Assembly (NCBI GenBank): GCA_023382715.1
Contig: JAHDWP010000011.1
Span: 21,102 to 85,101, forward strand
Reading direction: 5' to 3'
Source: Anaerolineae bacterium
Lineage (GTDB): Bacteria > Chloroflexota > Anaerolineae > Aggregatilineales > Aggregatilineaceae
Length of the DNA: 64,000 bases
Shown here: in pieces, positions 24,940 to 33,358 of the stretch
Layout of the letters: each line of letters starts with the position of its first letter
How positions within the stretch are numbered: the stretch's first letter is position 1
The notes under the pieces: model-generated
Database searches by the model: none
The model's input: the letters and a program-made list of their open reading frames with translations, nothing else
Told to the model about the DNA's origin: nothing
Made by a program: the position numbers and the translations under genes

Positions 24940-26736
24940 ATGTCTATGCCACAACAAAAACAGATACTCGAAGTCCCGGATTTTCTCTCTGTACGAGAGC
25001 TTGCCGACCTGATGGGTGCCAGCCCGATCGAGGTGATGAAGGAACTCATCAGCAACGGCATCATGGCGTCCATCAACCAGCAGATAGACTTCGACACTGC
25101 CGCCATCGTGGGCGACAGCATGGGCTTTGAGGTACAGCCGATCAAGGGGCCGGAACCCGAGCCTGTCCAGGACCGCAAAGCCACGCAGACCTGGCGCCGC
25201 CTGTACGCCGATCAGTCCCGCGAGGTGCTCAAGCCGCGCCCGCCGGTGGTCACCGTGCTGGGGCATGTGGATCACGGCAAGACCTCGCTGCTGGATGTCA
25301 TCCGCAAGGCCAACGTGCAGGCAGGGGAAGCGGGCGGCATCACGCAGCACATCGGCGCGTACCAGATCACCCACAACAACCGCGTGATCACCTTCCTGGA
25401 CACGCCGGGCCACGAGGCGTTCACGGCCATGCGCTCGCGCGGGGCGCAGGGCGCGGACATCGCCGTGCTGGTTGTGGCGGCGGACGATGGCGTGATGCCC
25501 ACCACGCGCGAGGCCTATGCGCACGTGCACGCGGCCAACGTGCCGGTGGTCGTGGCCCTCAACAAGATTGACAAGGCCAACGCCAACCCCGACCGCGTCC
25601 GCCAGCAGCTCGCCGATGAGCTGAACCTGCGCTCGGACGAATGGGGCGGCGACACGCTGATCGTGCCGGTCAGCGCCCGCACCCAGGCCGGCATCGAAGA
25701 TCTGCTCGAAGCGATCCTGCTCGTCGCCGAAGAACAGGACATCTCCGCCAACCCGAGCGCCCCGGCGGCAGGCACCGTGCTGGAAGGGCGCATGGAGAGC
25801 GCGCGCGGCGCGTTGGCGACGCTGCTGGTGCAGAACGGCACGCTGCGCACCGGCGACATTGTGATTGCGGGCACGTCGCACGGGCGCATCAAGCGCATGT
25901 TCGATTACAACGGCAACGTGATCAAAGAGGCCGGGCCGTCCTGCCCGGTGTCGGTGATGGGACTGGACGTGCCAGCGCACGCCGGTGAGATGTTCGAGGT
26001 GGTCAAGGACATCAAGGAGGCGCGGGCTATCGTCGAGGAGCGCAGGCTGGCTCGCCAGGAAGCCGCCGTCAAGACGCCACCGGCCCTCACCCTCGAAGAG
26101 GTCTTCAGCCGCTTCCAGGCCGGCGAGACGAAGGAACTGCTGCTCATCATCAAGGTAGACGTGGACGGATCGCTGGAGCCGGTCGTTAACTCCGTCCAGG
26201 ACATCTCTGTGAACGAGTTCAAGGTGCGCGTGCTCCATGCTGATGTGGGCGAGATCACCGAGAACGACGTCAACCTGGCCCATGTCTCTCATGCGATCAT
26301 CATCGGTTTCAACGTCGGGCCAGACGCCGCCGCCGAGCGCGTCGCTGAATCGCTGGGCGTTGACATCCGCACCTACAACGTCATCTACAAGCTGATTGAG
26401 AGCGTTGAGCTGGCGCTGAAGGGCTTGCTGGAGCCGGAATACGCCGATAAGCTGGTCGGCGTGGCCGAGGTGCGCCGGGTGATCCGTCTGCCCAAGATCG
26501 GCAACATCGCCGGCTCGTACATCCTGGAAGGTGTGGCACGGCGCAATGCCAAGGCCCGCGTCGTGCGCCAGGGCAATGTGCTGGCGAGCGGCGTAGCAGT
26601 CGCCAGCCTCAAGCGCTTTGAAGACGACGTGCGCGAAGTGCGCACCGGCTTTGAGTGCGGCATCGGCCTGGACGGGTTCCACGACTTCGTAGAAGGCGAC
26701 CGCATTGAGTTCTTCATCCGCGAGCGCGTGAACTGA
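24940..26736 (+). CDS. infB: Translation initiation factor IF-2
   Basis: The 598-residue GTPase places initiator tRNA on the ribosome. An IF2_N module ([20 protein letters not shown]) opens the protein, followed by the G domain: G1 at 108 (GHVDHGKTS), DTPGHEAF (G3) and NKIDKANA (G4). Domains II to IV include the IF2 signature ([34 protein letters not shown]). The long N-terminal extension of proteobacterial IF-2 is missing, as in many Chloroflexota. ATG 24940 has no Shine-Dalgarno of its own; see the mini-ORF just upstream. A hairpin terminator lies after the stop. Confidence 0.97.
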   Translation: MSMPQQKQILEVPDFLSVRELADLMGASPIEVMKELISNGIMASINQQIDFDTAAIVGDSMGFEVQPIKGPEPEPVQDRKATQTWRRLYADQSREVLKPRPPVVTVLGHVDHGKTSLLDVIRKANVQAGEAGGITQHIGAYQITHNNRVITFLDTPGHEAFTAMRSRGAQGADIAVLVVAADDGVMPTTREAYAHVHAANVPVVVALNKIDKANANPDRVRQQLADELNLRSDEWGGDTLIVPVSARTQAGIEDLLEAILLVAEEQDISANPSAPAAGTVLEGRMESARGALATLLVQNGTLRTGDIVIAGTSHGRIKRMFDYNGNVIKEAGPSCPVSVMGLDVPAHAGEMFEVVKDIKEARAIVEERRLARQEAAVKTPPALTLEEVFSRFQAGETKELLLIIKVDVDGSLEPVVNSVQDISVNEFKVRVLHADVGEITENDVNLAHVSHAIIIGFNVGPDAAAERVAESLGVDIRTYNVIYKLIESVELALKGLLEPEYADKLVGVAEVRRVIRLPKIGNIAGSYILEGVARRNAKARVVRQGNVLASGVAVASLKRFEDDVREVRTGFECGIGLDGFHDFVEGDRIEFFIRERVN

Positions 26737-26764
26737 GCGCACGCGCCGCCGTCTTGCGACCAGC

Positions 26765-26802
26765 CGGGCCAGGAGCGCGCGATCTTCTGGCCCGCTTGTT
26801 TT
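26765..26802 (+). terminator. Terminator-like hairpin after infB
   Basis: CGGGCCAG (26765-26772) pairs with CTGGCCCG (26787-26794), followed by CTTGTTTTG. It may only partly stop transcription into rbfA. Nothing else was recognised in 26737-26997. Confidence 0.6.
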
Positions 26803-26997
26803 GCGCGGACAACGGGTGCGCGGCATCGCTGGCCGTTGCGCGCGCGATCTGGCATGATCTACCAGGACTCTGCACCGTGGCTGCGGGCGGCAAGTTGGCG
26901 CTGGGCGCGGCCCAGGGAGGCTCTCGCAGCGGAATCAGCACCGCAAGATGCCCCTTGCACAGAGTCAGCTTCTAATTGCTGCAACGAGGGTAAGACC

Positions 26998-27387
26998 ATG
27001 ACGATCAAACAGGAGAGGGCGGCACAGCTCATCCAGGAAATCCTGGGCGAGCTGTTCATGATGGAAGTGACCGATCCCGCCTTGCAGGACGTGACGATCA
27101 CCGAGGTGAAGGTCGATCGCGAGATCGAGTACGCTCAAGTCTACGTGCACGCCCTGGAAGACCGCCAGACGGTCATGGCCGGGCTGGAGCGGGCCAGCGG
27201 CTTTCTGCGCCGCGAGCTGGCGGCGCGCACGCGCTTCCGCAAGACGCCGGCGCTGCATTTTCACTGGGACGTAGCTATTGATCGCGGCGAGCGCATTGAC
27301 GAGCTGCTCAGCTCGCTGGATATCCCAGCGCCGCCAGCCCCAGCAATCACCGAGGAGGAAGACGCGGATGACGATGGATTGGGATAA
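26998..27387 (+). CDS. rbfA: Ribosome-binding factor A
   Basis: The 129-residue KH-fold protein helps mature 16S rRNA in the small subunit. The motifs VTDPALQDVTITEVKVDREI, AQVYVHAL and TRFRKTPALHFHWDVAIDRG are typical (RxTPxLxFxxD-like with spacing to the dimerising helix). The start ATG 26998 has GAGGG upstream and matches the family start (KQERAAQLIQEILGEL). The C-terminal tail is acidic (EEEDADDDGLG). Its last 20 nt overlap the start of the downstream DHH gene. Confidence 0.95.
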   Translation: MTIKQERAAQLIQEILGELFMMEVTDPALQDVTITEVKVDREIEYAQVYVHALEDRQTVMAGLERASGFLRRELAARTRFRKTPALHFHWDVAIDRGERIDELLSSLDIPAPPAPAITEEEDADDDGLG

Positions 27388-28348
27388 GGCTGCGGCGCTG
27401 CTGGCCTCGGCCCGGCGCGTGCTCGTGCTGACGCACGTCAACCCGGACGGCGACGCCATCGGCTCGCTGCTCGGCCTGGCCAGCGCCCTGCGCAACCTGG
27501 ACAAAGATGTCCAGACAGCGGTGGACGAGGGCGTGCCGCCCGACCTGGCCTTCCTGCCGGGCAGCGCCAGCGTGCAGGCGACACTCAGCAGCGTGCAGAC
27601 CGACCTGGTGATCGCTGTAGACTGCGGTGACGAGGCGCGCATGGGCGACGTGGGCCGCGCCGCCCGGCAGAGCGGCGCGCCGCTGATCAACCTGGATCAT
27701 CACCGCACGAACACGCTGTTCGGCGACGCCAACCTGGTGGACCCGGCCACAGTCGCCGCCGCCGAGGGGGTGCTGGGCTGGCTCGACCGGCTCGGCGCGC
27801 CCATTGGCCGCGACACGGCCTTCTGCCTGCTGACCGGGCTGGTCACCGATACGCTGTGCTTCCGCACGGACAACGTCAGCAGCGAGACGCTCGGCAAGGC
27901 GCAGCGGCTGATGGCTGGCGGCGCGCCGCTGACCGAGATCGTCCAGCGCACGGTCAACCGCACGACTTACGCCGGGCTGCGCCTGTGGGGGCTGGCCCTG
28001 CCCGCCGCCCATCTGGAAGACGGCGTCATCTGGACGGCGATCAGCCGCGAGATGTTCGCCCAGGCCAGCTACGACGGTCACGACGACGCCGAGCTGGTCA
28101 GCAAGCTGGTGCAGGCCGAGGAAGCGTCCATCGCGGTCGTTTTCCGCGAGAAGCCGGACGGCGCAATCGAGATCGGGATGCGCGCCGTGCCCGGCTTCGA
28201 CACGTCCGAGGTGGCGGTGGCGCTGGGCGGCGGCGGGCACAGGCTGGCTTCCGGCGCGACAGTCCGCGAGCCGCTGGCGACGCTCGTCCCGCGCGTGGTG
28301 GCCATGTTGCAGGATGCCGTGCGCGCCGGCGCGCGATTGGTTGTGTAG
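27368..28348 (+). CDS. nrnA: DHH/DHHA1 phosphoesterase, NrnA-like
   Basis: The 326-residue protein has the DHH active-site motifs: VLTHVNPDGDAIGSLLG, VDCGDEARMG and LDHHRTNTLFG, plus the DHHA1 tail signature GGGGHRLASGA. Members degrade nanoRNA and/or dephosphorylate pAp, or hydrolyse cyclic dinucleotides; the length and the position between rbfA and truB fit NrnA. Translation starts at ATG 27368 inside the end of rbfA (20-nt overlap), with GAGGAGGA upstream, which suggests coupled translation. Confidence 0.92.
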   Translation: MTMDWDKAAALLASARRVLVLTHVNPDGDAIGSLLGLASALRNLDKDVQTAVDEGVPPDLAFLPGSASVQATLSSVQTDLVIAVDCGDEARMGDVGRAARQSGAPLINLDHHRTNTLFGDANLVDPATVAAAEGVLGWLDRLGAPIGRDTAFCLLTGLVTDTLCFRTDNVSSETLGKAQRLMAGGAPLTEIVQRTVNRTTYAGLRLWGLALPAAHLEDGVIWTAISREMFAQASYDGHDDAELVSKLVQAEEASIAVVFREKPDGAIEIGMRAVPGFDTSEVAVALGGGGHRLASGATVREPLATLVPRVVAMLQDAVRAGARLVV

Positions 28349-28361
28349 CGGAGCGGGCAGC

Positions 28362-29261
28362 GTGTCCGGCGTCTTCGGCCTGCTGAACCTGTACAAGCCC
28401 CCTGGCCCGACCAGCCACGACCTGGTGGCCTGGGTGCGGCGCGGCACGGGCGTGCAGAAGGTCGGCCACGCGGGGACGCTCGATCCGGCGGCGGCGGGCG
28501 TGCTGGTGCTGTGCCTGGGGCCGGCCACACGCCTGAGCGAGTACGTCATGGGGTCGCCCAAGACGTATGTGGCCCGCGTGCATTTCGGCGTGCAGACGGA
28601 CACCTACGACGCCCAGGGCGCGCTCACCGCGCAGGACTCCCGCCCGGTGACGCGCGCCGCAGTCGAGGCGGCGCTGGTTCGCTTTCGCGGGGAGATCGCG
28701 CAGGTCCCGCCGATGCACAGCGCGATCAAGCACGGCGGGCGTAAGCTCTACGACCTGGCCCGCGCCGGGCAGACGGTTGAGCGGGCCGCGCGCCGAGTGA
28801 CGATCGGCCGCCTGGCGCTGACAGCCTGGGAGCCGCCGGTTGCCGTGCTGGAGATTGACTGCTCGCCGGGGACGTACATCCGCAGCCTGGCCCACGACCT
28901 GGGGCAGGCCGTCGGCGTGGGGGCGCACCTGGCCGCGCTGGAGCGCACCGCCAGCGGGTTGTTCACCGCCGCTGACGCCGTGCCCTGGGAGACTTTCCGC
29001 GCGGCGCTGGAAGCCGGGACGTGGGCCGATTACCTGATCCCGCCCGACCGCGCCCTGGCCGCGTACCCGGCGCTGCACCTGGACGCCGAGGGAACCGCCG
29101 CTGTGCTCAGCGGGCGGCTGATCGCGGCGCTGCCAGAGACAGCCGGGCACCGCCTGGCCCGCGCCTACGACCCCGATGGGCGCTTCATCGCCGTGCTGGA
29201 GCGGCGCGGCCCGTCCTGGAAGCCGCATAAGGTGTTTGCGGGGGCGGGCGGAGAGGGGTGA
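28362..29261 (+). CDS. truB: tRNA pseudouridine-55 synthase TruB
   Basis: The 299-residue enzyme makes pseudouridine 55 in tRNA. The catalytic D41 is in VGHAGTLDPAAAGVL; other family blocks are LNLYKPPGPTSHD, KTYVARVHFGVQTDTYDAQG, PPMHSAIKHGGRKLYDLAR and CSPGTYIRSLAHDLG. GTG 28362 is taken as start because GGAG lies 8 nt upstream and the product begins right at the conserved core. It is 13 nt after the DHH gene, the normal order in this operon. Confidence 0.96.
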   Translation: MSGVFGLLNLYKPPGPTSHDLVAWVRRGTGVQKVGHAGTLDPAAAGVLVLCLGPATRLSEYVMGSPKTYVARVHFGVQTDTYDAQGALTAQDSRPVTRAAVEAALVRFRGEIAQVPPMHSAIKHGGRKLYDLARAGQTVERAARRVTIGRLALTAWEPPVAVLEIDCSPGTYIRSLAHDLGQAVGVGAHLAALERTASGLFTAADAVPWETFRAALEAGTWADYLIPPDRALAAYPALHLDAEGTAAVLSGRLIAALPETAGHRLARAYDPDGRFIAVLERRGPSWKPHKVFAGAGGEG

Positions 29262-29297
29262 TTGATAGGTTGGTGGTTGGTAGGGAATACTTTTCGA

Positions 29298-29399
29298 GAC
29301 GGGAAGAACTCGGCGCAGAAGACCTAGAGAAAGAGCAGGAAACTCTCAATTCATCTCTCTCTGCGCTCTCTGCGGCTCTGCGGCTCAAAGAATCCCGTC
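29298..29399. repeat. Family-2 dispersed repeat, copy e
   Basis: GACGGGAAGAACTCGGCGCAGAAGAC on the left and TCTGCGCTCTCTGCGGCTCT...AATCCCGTC on the right; the ends GACGGGA/TCCCGTC are inverted. It separates truB from ribF. Confidence 0.8.
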
Positions 29400-29452
29400 C
29401 CATGCGTGAGTCTCGCCTCGGCTGACGGCTTTTCGCACTCACAGGAGACCCT

Positions 29453-30391
29453 ATGCAGCACGTGTACAGCCTGGACGACGCGCACCCTTCCGGCCCGACG
29501 ATCGTCGCGGTGGGCATGTTCGACGGCGTGCATCGCGGGCACCAGCATTTGCTGCGCCGCCTGGTGCAGACCGCCCGCGCGCGCGACCTCGTCCCGGCGG
29601 TGCTGACCTTCTTCCCGCACCCGGATGTGGTGCTGGGCCGCGCATCGGGCCGCTATTACCTGACCTCGCCGCAGCAGCGCGCCGACCTGCTGGCCGGGCT
29701 GGGCGTCGAGCTGGTGGTGACGCACCCGTTTGATGAGACCGTGCGCCACATGCGCGCGGCGGAGTTCGTAGACCGGCTGCTGGCGCACCTCAGGCTGCGC
29801 GAGCTGTGGGTTGGGCCGGAATTCGCGCTCGGCTACAAGCGCGAGGGGGATGTCGCTTTCCTGCGGGCGGAGGGCGCGCGCAAGGGCTTTGCGCTGGAGG
29901 TTGTGGACCTGGTGACCAATGACGACAACGGTGACGTGATCAGCAGCAGCACCATCCGCGCGGCCCTGGCCGAGGGCGATATGAGCGTGGCGACCCGGCG
30001 GCTGGGCCGCCCCTACCGACTGGAAGGTGAGGTCGTGCACGGCGACGGGCGCGGGCGCACCATCGGCTTCCCGACGGCCAACCTCGACGTGTGGGACGAG
30101 CAGTTTTTACCGCGCAAGGGCGTGTACGCCGGCTGGGCGCACCTGAACGGCGAGACCTTCATGGCCGTGGCCAACATCGGCAACCGCCCGACCTTCAACG
30201 GCGGGCTGGTGACGGTCGAAGCGTATCTGCTCGACTTCGACCGCGACATCTACGGCGAGCACCTGGCCTTCGACGTGGTGGCCTATCTGCGCCCAGAGTT
30301 GAAGTTCGACAGCGTGGAGGCGTTGATCGCCAAGATTCGCGAGGACGTGATCCAGGGCCGCGCCCTGCTCTCGACTCTACCGCGCCCGTGA
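29453..30391 (+). CDS. ribF: Bifunctional riboflavin kinase / FAD synthetase
   Basis: The 312-residue two-domain enzyme makes FMN and FAD. The N-terminal nucleotidyltransferase domain has VGMFDGVHRGHQHLL (GxFDGVHxGH), the HPF...VRHMRAAEFVDRLL region, FALGYKREGDVAFL and VISSSTIRAALAEGD (ISSTxIR). The C-terminal flavokinase domain starts at YRLEGEVVHGDGRGRTIGFP and contains PTANLD and GVYAGWAHLNG. Position after truB is standard in many genomes, though here the pair is split by a family-2 repeat. Confidence 0.96.
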   Translation: MQHVYSLDDAHPSGPTIVAVGMFDGVHRGHQHLLRRLVQTARARDLVPAVLTFFPHPDVVLGRASGRYYLTSPQQRADLLAGLGVELVVTHPFDETVRHMRAAEFVDRLLAHLRLRELWVGPEFALGYKREGDVAFLRAEGARKGFALEVVDLVTNDDNGDVISSSTIRAALAEGDMSVATRRLGRPYRLEGEVVHGDGRGRTIGFPTANLDVWDEQFLPRKGVYAGWAHLNGETFMAVANIGNRPTFNGGLVTVEAYLLDFDRDIYGEHLAFDVVAYLRPELKFDSVEALIAKIREDVIQGRALLSTLPRP

Positions 30392-30439
30392 AGAAATACG
30401 AGCGATTTTCGAAACTCACGCCCATAAAATGGGGCCTGG

Positions 30440-30493
30440 TGGGGTTCCGTCCCCTCTCCACACGTGGAGAGGGGAATGAGGGGGTGAGGTAAA
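30440..30493. repeat. Short palindromic repeat between convergent genes, family-1-like
   Basis: CCCCTCTCCAC and GTGGAGAGGGG form an 11-bp stem with a 2-nt loop, then AATGAGGGGGTGAGGT. This is the core style of family 1 without its ends; it can also serve as a terminator for ribF or the response regulator gene. Confidence 0.6.
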
Positions 30494-30540
30494 CCTGTCC
30501 GTTTCCCGCGCTAGCTCGGCATAATCCTATAGCGTGGCCG

Positions 30541-31248
30541 TCAGCGCTGAGGTTCGAAGCGATAGCCGATGCCCAGCTCGTTGATGATGTATCTCGGCTC
30601 TTTCGGGTCTGGTTCCAGCTTGCGGCGCAGATGCCAGATATAGACGCGCAGGTAATCAATGTCGTCAATGTACTCGAAGCCCCACACCTGTTCCAGCAGG
30701 CTACGGTAGGGCACGATGCGCGGCGCGCTGCTCACAAGCTGGATCAGCAGGTTGAACTCGGTTGGCGTCAGCTTCACCGGCTGCCCGTTGGTCGTCACGC
30801 GGCGATCTCGCGCGTTGATGACCAGATAGTCGTCGCTGTAGGCGACGTCGTAGTCGAAGTCGGTCGGCTCGCTGGTCGCCCGGCGCAGATTAGCCCGCAC
30901 GCGCGCCAGCAGAATGGCCGGATCGGTGGGTTTGAGGATGTAGTCGTCCGCGCCCATCTCCAGCCCTTTGACGATTTCTTCCGGGGCGGATTGGGCGGTC
31001 AGCATCAGGATGGGCACGTTGCTGATCTCGCGCACGCGCTGGCAGACGACCCAGCCATCCATCAGCGGCATGTTGATGTCGAGGATGATCAGGTCGGGGC
31101 GGTGCTCGTACAGCTTGCGCAGCCCTTCCTGCCCGTCATAGGCGGCATGGACGGTGTAGTGGTTCGCGCTGAGCATGGCGGTGACCATCTCAACGAGCTT
31201 GTAATCGTCATCAATGACGAGAATGGTGGCCTGGCCTGTCGTCATCAT
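30541..31248 (-). CDS. OmpR/PhoB-type response regulator (orphan)
   Basis: The 235-residue two-domain regulator has a receiver domain with the acidic pocket IDDD, the phospho-acceptor D57 (LIILDINMP), the switch Thr in LMLTAQS and the Lys in ILKPTDP. The winged-helix DNA-binding domain contains LTPTEFNLLIQLV, RSLLEQVWGFEYIDDIDYLR and VYIWHLRRKLEPDP. No histidine kinase gene is adjacent, so the partner and signal are unknown. ATG 31248 or the next codon (ATG) may be the start. Confidence 0.93.
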   Translation of the reverse strand: MMTTGQATILVIDDDYKLVEMVTAMLSANHYTVHAAYDGQEGLRKLYEHRPDLIILDINMPLMDGWVVCQRVREISNVPILMLTAQSAPEEIVKGLEMGADDYILKPTDPAILLARVRANLRRATSEPTDFDYDVAYSDDYLVINARDRRVTTNGQPVKLTPTEFNLLIQLVSSAPRIVPYRSLLEQVWGFEYIDDIDYLRVYIWHLRRKLEPDPKEPRYIINELGIGYRFEPQR

Positions 31249-31306
31249 CCTGTTCTTTCCCGGCAGCGCAGTCGCTGGCTCTGAGCGCGCTGCATTCTAT
31301 CTCCGC

Positions 31307-32263
31307 TCAACTCCACAGAAAGCGCCCGCCCTGCGTGGTCACCAGCGCCCCCGCGCCGATCAGGGCGACGTTGTCGCCCAGGGCCGCCTGGACAATGGGC
31401 ACCTGCTCGCAATAGGCCGGGTCGAGCACGTGCGCAGTCACCGCGTTGCGCAGCGGCGCGAAGAACAGCTCGCCGGCGTTGCTCACCCCGCCGCCGATGA
31501 CCACGATCTGCGGGTTGAACACGTGCAGCAGGCTGGCTACGGCCAGCCCGACCATGAAGCCCGCCCGCTGGATCAGCTCCAGGGCCAGTGGGTCGCCTTC
31601 GGCGGCGGCCTGGCCGACGATCTTGGCGGTCACGCTGTCCAGGTCGTCGCCCACCTTGGCGCGAATGGTCGAAGGTTCGCCGGCGCGCAGGCGAGCGACG
31701 GCCTGGCGGGCGATGGCCGTGCCCGACGCCACCTGCTCGATATCCAGCACCTCGCCATTCACTACCATGAGGATATGGCCCGCTTCCGCCCCCAGGCCCT
31801 GCGCGCCGACCAGCAGCCGCCCGTCTTCCAGGATGCCAGAGCCGATCCCTGTGCTTACGGTCAGGTAAAGCACATAGCGGTAGCCCTGGGCCGCGCCGCG
31901 CGTAGCCTCGGCCAGCGCGGCGACATTGGCGTCATTGCCCAGGTAGGTGGGGCAGCCGAAGCGCTCTTCGATGATCTGACGGATGGGCACGTTGTGCCAG
32001 CCGGGGAGGTTGGGCGGCTTGACGACCGTCCCTGCGTGCGGGTTGATCGGGCCGGGGACGGAGATGCCGATGCCCTCCAGCGAGGCGGCATCGCCCGGCA
32101 CCACCCGCGCGATGAGGTCCAGCAGCCGGGCGATCACCCGGTCGCGGCCTTCGCGGGCTTTGGTCGGTTCGGCCAGCCGCTGCTCAATGGCGAGTTGGGG
32201 ATCGAAGCGGGCCGCGCGCATTTGCGTGCCGCCCAGGTCAACACCGATGATAGCGTGAGTCAC
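31307..32263 (-). CDS. ROK-family sugar kinase/regulator-like protein lacking the zinc motif
   Basis: The 318-residue protein opens IIGVDLGGTQMRAARFD (phosphate-1 loop) and continues ISVPGPINPHAGTVVKPPNL, NDANVAALAEATRGAAQG and a second phosphate loop VLYLTVSTGIGSGIL. Then comes LGAEAGHILMVVNGEVLDIE. Family members normally carry CxCGxxGCxE just after the GH; here it is absent and the loop is shortened. There is no N-terminal HTH, so a kinase is more likely than a repressor. Start is GTG 32263. Substrate unknown. Confidence 0.82.
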   Translation of the reverse strand: MTHAIIGVDLGGTQMRAARFDPQLAIEQRLAEPTKAREGRDRVIARLLDLIARVVPGDAASLEGIGISVPGPINPHAGTVVKPPNLPGWHNVPIRQIIEERFGCPTYLGNDANVAALAEATRGAAQGYRYVLYLTVSTGIGSGILEDGRLLVGAQGLGAEAGHILMVVNGEVLDIEQVASGTAIARQAVARLRAGEPSTIRAKVGDDLDSVTAKIVGQAAAEGDPLALELIQRAGFMVGLAVASLLHVFNPQIVVIGGGVSNAGELFFAPLRNAVTAHVLDPAYCEQVPIVQAALGDNVALIGAGALVTTQGGRFLWS

Positions 32264-32389
32264 TCTGCTGCCCCAATCTATGCTGGCGTAAGATCGTCGG
32301 GTGAATCCATACGGCGGCCTCTACCCAACGGTTTGCGCTTCACCTGCGCCACCGGAACGCAGCGGAAACGGAGTAGATCGAAGCGCCTG

Positions 32390-33358
32390 TTAACTGACAG
32401 CTTTTCTGTTTGAGAGTCGCCACAAGTCATGTACCAAGAACGTCTGAAAATCGCTTATTTGATCGCAGAAACGTTCGTTTGCCATCATTTCTGGCCTGGG
32501 ATCAACGTAATAGACGCCATCCAATCGGCTCAACGCGACCATATACCCCAGGAAATGGTTGGTCTTGAATGTAGAATTGATGCCGAAGATGCTCTGTCCC
32601 TTTCGTGCCCTTTGGATATCGTGTAGGAAAATGGCGATTACAGGCACATCTCTGCCGAGCAGTTTGGTGAGGAGGTACTTATCGAGAAACACTTTGTCCA
32701 GACGATCCTTGCTCGTTGTTTTCACTGATCCAACGACTTCGGTTGCATTGATGAACTTGGTTTCAGCGGCCACAATCGCCTGGTTGCGGGAGAATACCAG
32801 ATCCAACTCATAGGGCATCTCATACCCCGGGCAACCGGGGATGGGAATGCTTATGGTACGAGGTTCGCATTCTAATCCCACCTCCTGGAGAATCAGCTTG
32901 ACCAGCGTTTCAAAAAGCTGCCCCACTCGTTTTCTGGACTGGTTAGGATTGTCAAACGAGTCGCCTATACTGCCGGCGGCTTGCTGGGCGGTGTAGACGA
33001 CCCTGTTGATCTCACCTGAGGCAACGTAGCTGTGTACGCCTTTCTGATCGCGGGTTTTCTCCTGGTATCTCTTCAGGTCAGCCAGGAACAGGACGAATCT
33101 CTCAAAGGCTGCTTTGAACTCGTCAGAGGATTCGATAAATAGGTTGGTGTTGAGAGGACGTGTGATCTTATGCCCGTATTCCTGGCTGTATTGGTAGAAG
33201 ATGTAGTTGTTGTGCGTGGGTGAAATAATCCTCGTAGGTTGTGTTCTTCTGACGAAATCAAGGAAGGTTTCACACAATCTGGAATAATCATCCAACGCGG
33301 TGAACGCCGATCTATCCTGAACACTGGCCTGCAACTCCCATAAAGCAGTATCCGTCAT
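32390..33358 (-). CDS. Putative type II restriction endonuclease
   Basis: The 322-residue protein is not closely recognised but is the partner of a DNA methyltransferase whose stop overlaps its start (ATGA, 33355-33358). A PD-(D/E)xK-like core is visible: YELDLVFSRNQAIVAAETKF (D...ExK). The region is visibly more AT-rich than its neighbours. By context it would cleave DNA unless the partner has methylated the site. The recognition sequence cannot be read from the sequence. Confidence 0.65.
   Translation of the reverse strand: MTDTALWELQASVQDRSAFTALDDYSRLCETFLDFVRRTQPTRIISPTHNNYIFYQYSQEYGHKITRPLNTNLFIESSDEFKAAFERFVLFLADLKRYQEKTRDQKGVHSYVASGEINRVVYTAQQAAGSIGDSFDNPNQSRKRVGQLFETLVKLILQEVGLECEPRTISIPIPGCPGYEMPYELDLVFSRNQAIVAAETKFINATEVVGSVKTTSKDRLDKVFLDKYLLTKLLGRDVPVIAIFLHDIQRARKGQSIFGINSTFKTNHFLGYMVALSRLDGVYYVDPRPEMMANERFCDQISDFQTFLVHDLWRLSNRKAVS

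Noticed and set aside
24940..24960. infB reading frame extended upstream to use the strong Shine-Dalgarno
   Set aside because: The GTG after the Shine-Dalgarno is in another frame and stops before ATG 24940.
24685..26826. Long minus-strand frame opposite infB
   Set aside because: Antisense shadow of IF-2; no recognisable domain and no ribosome binding site.
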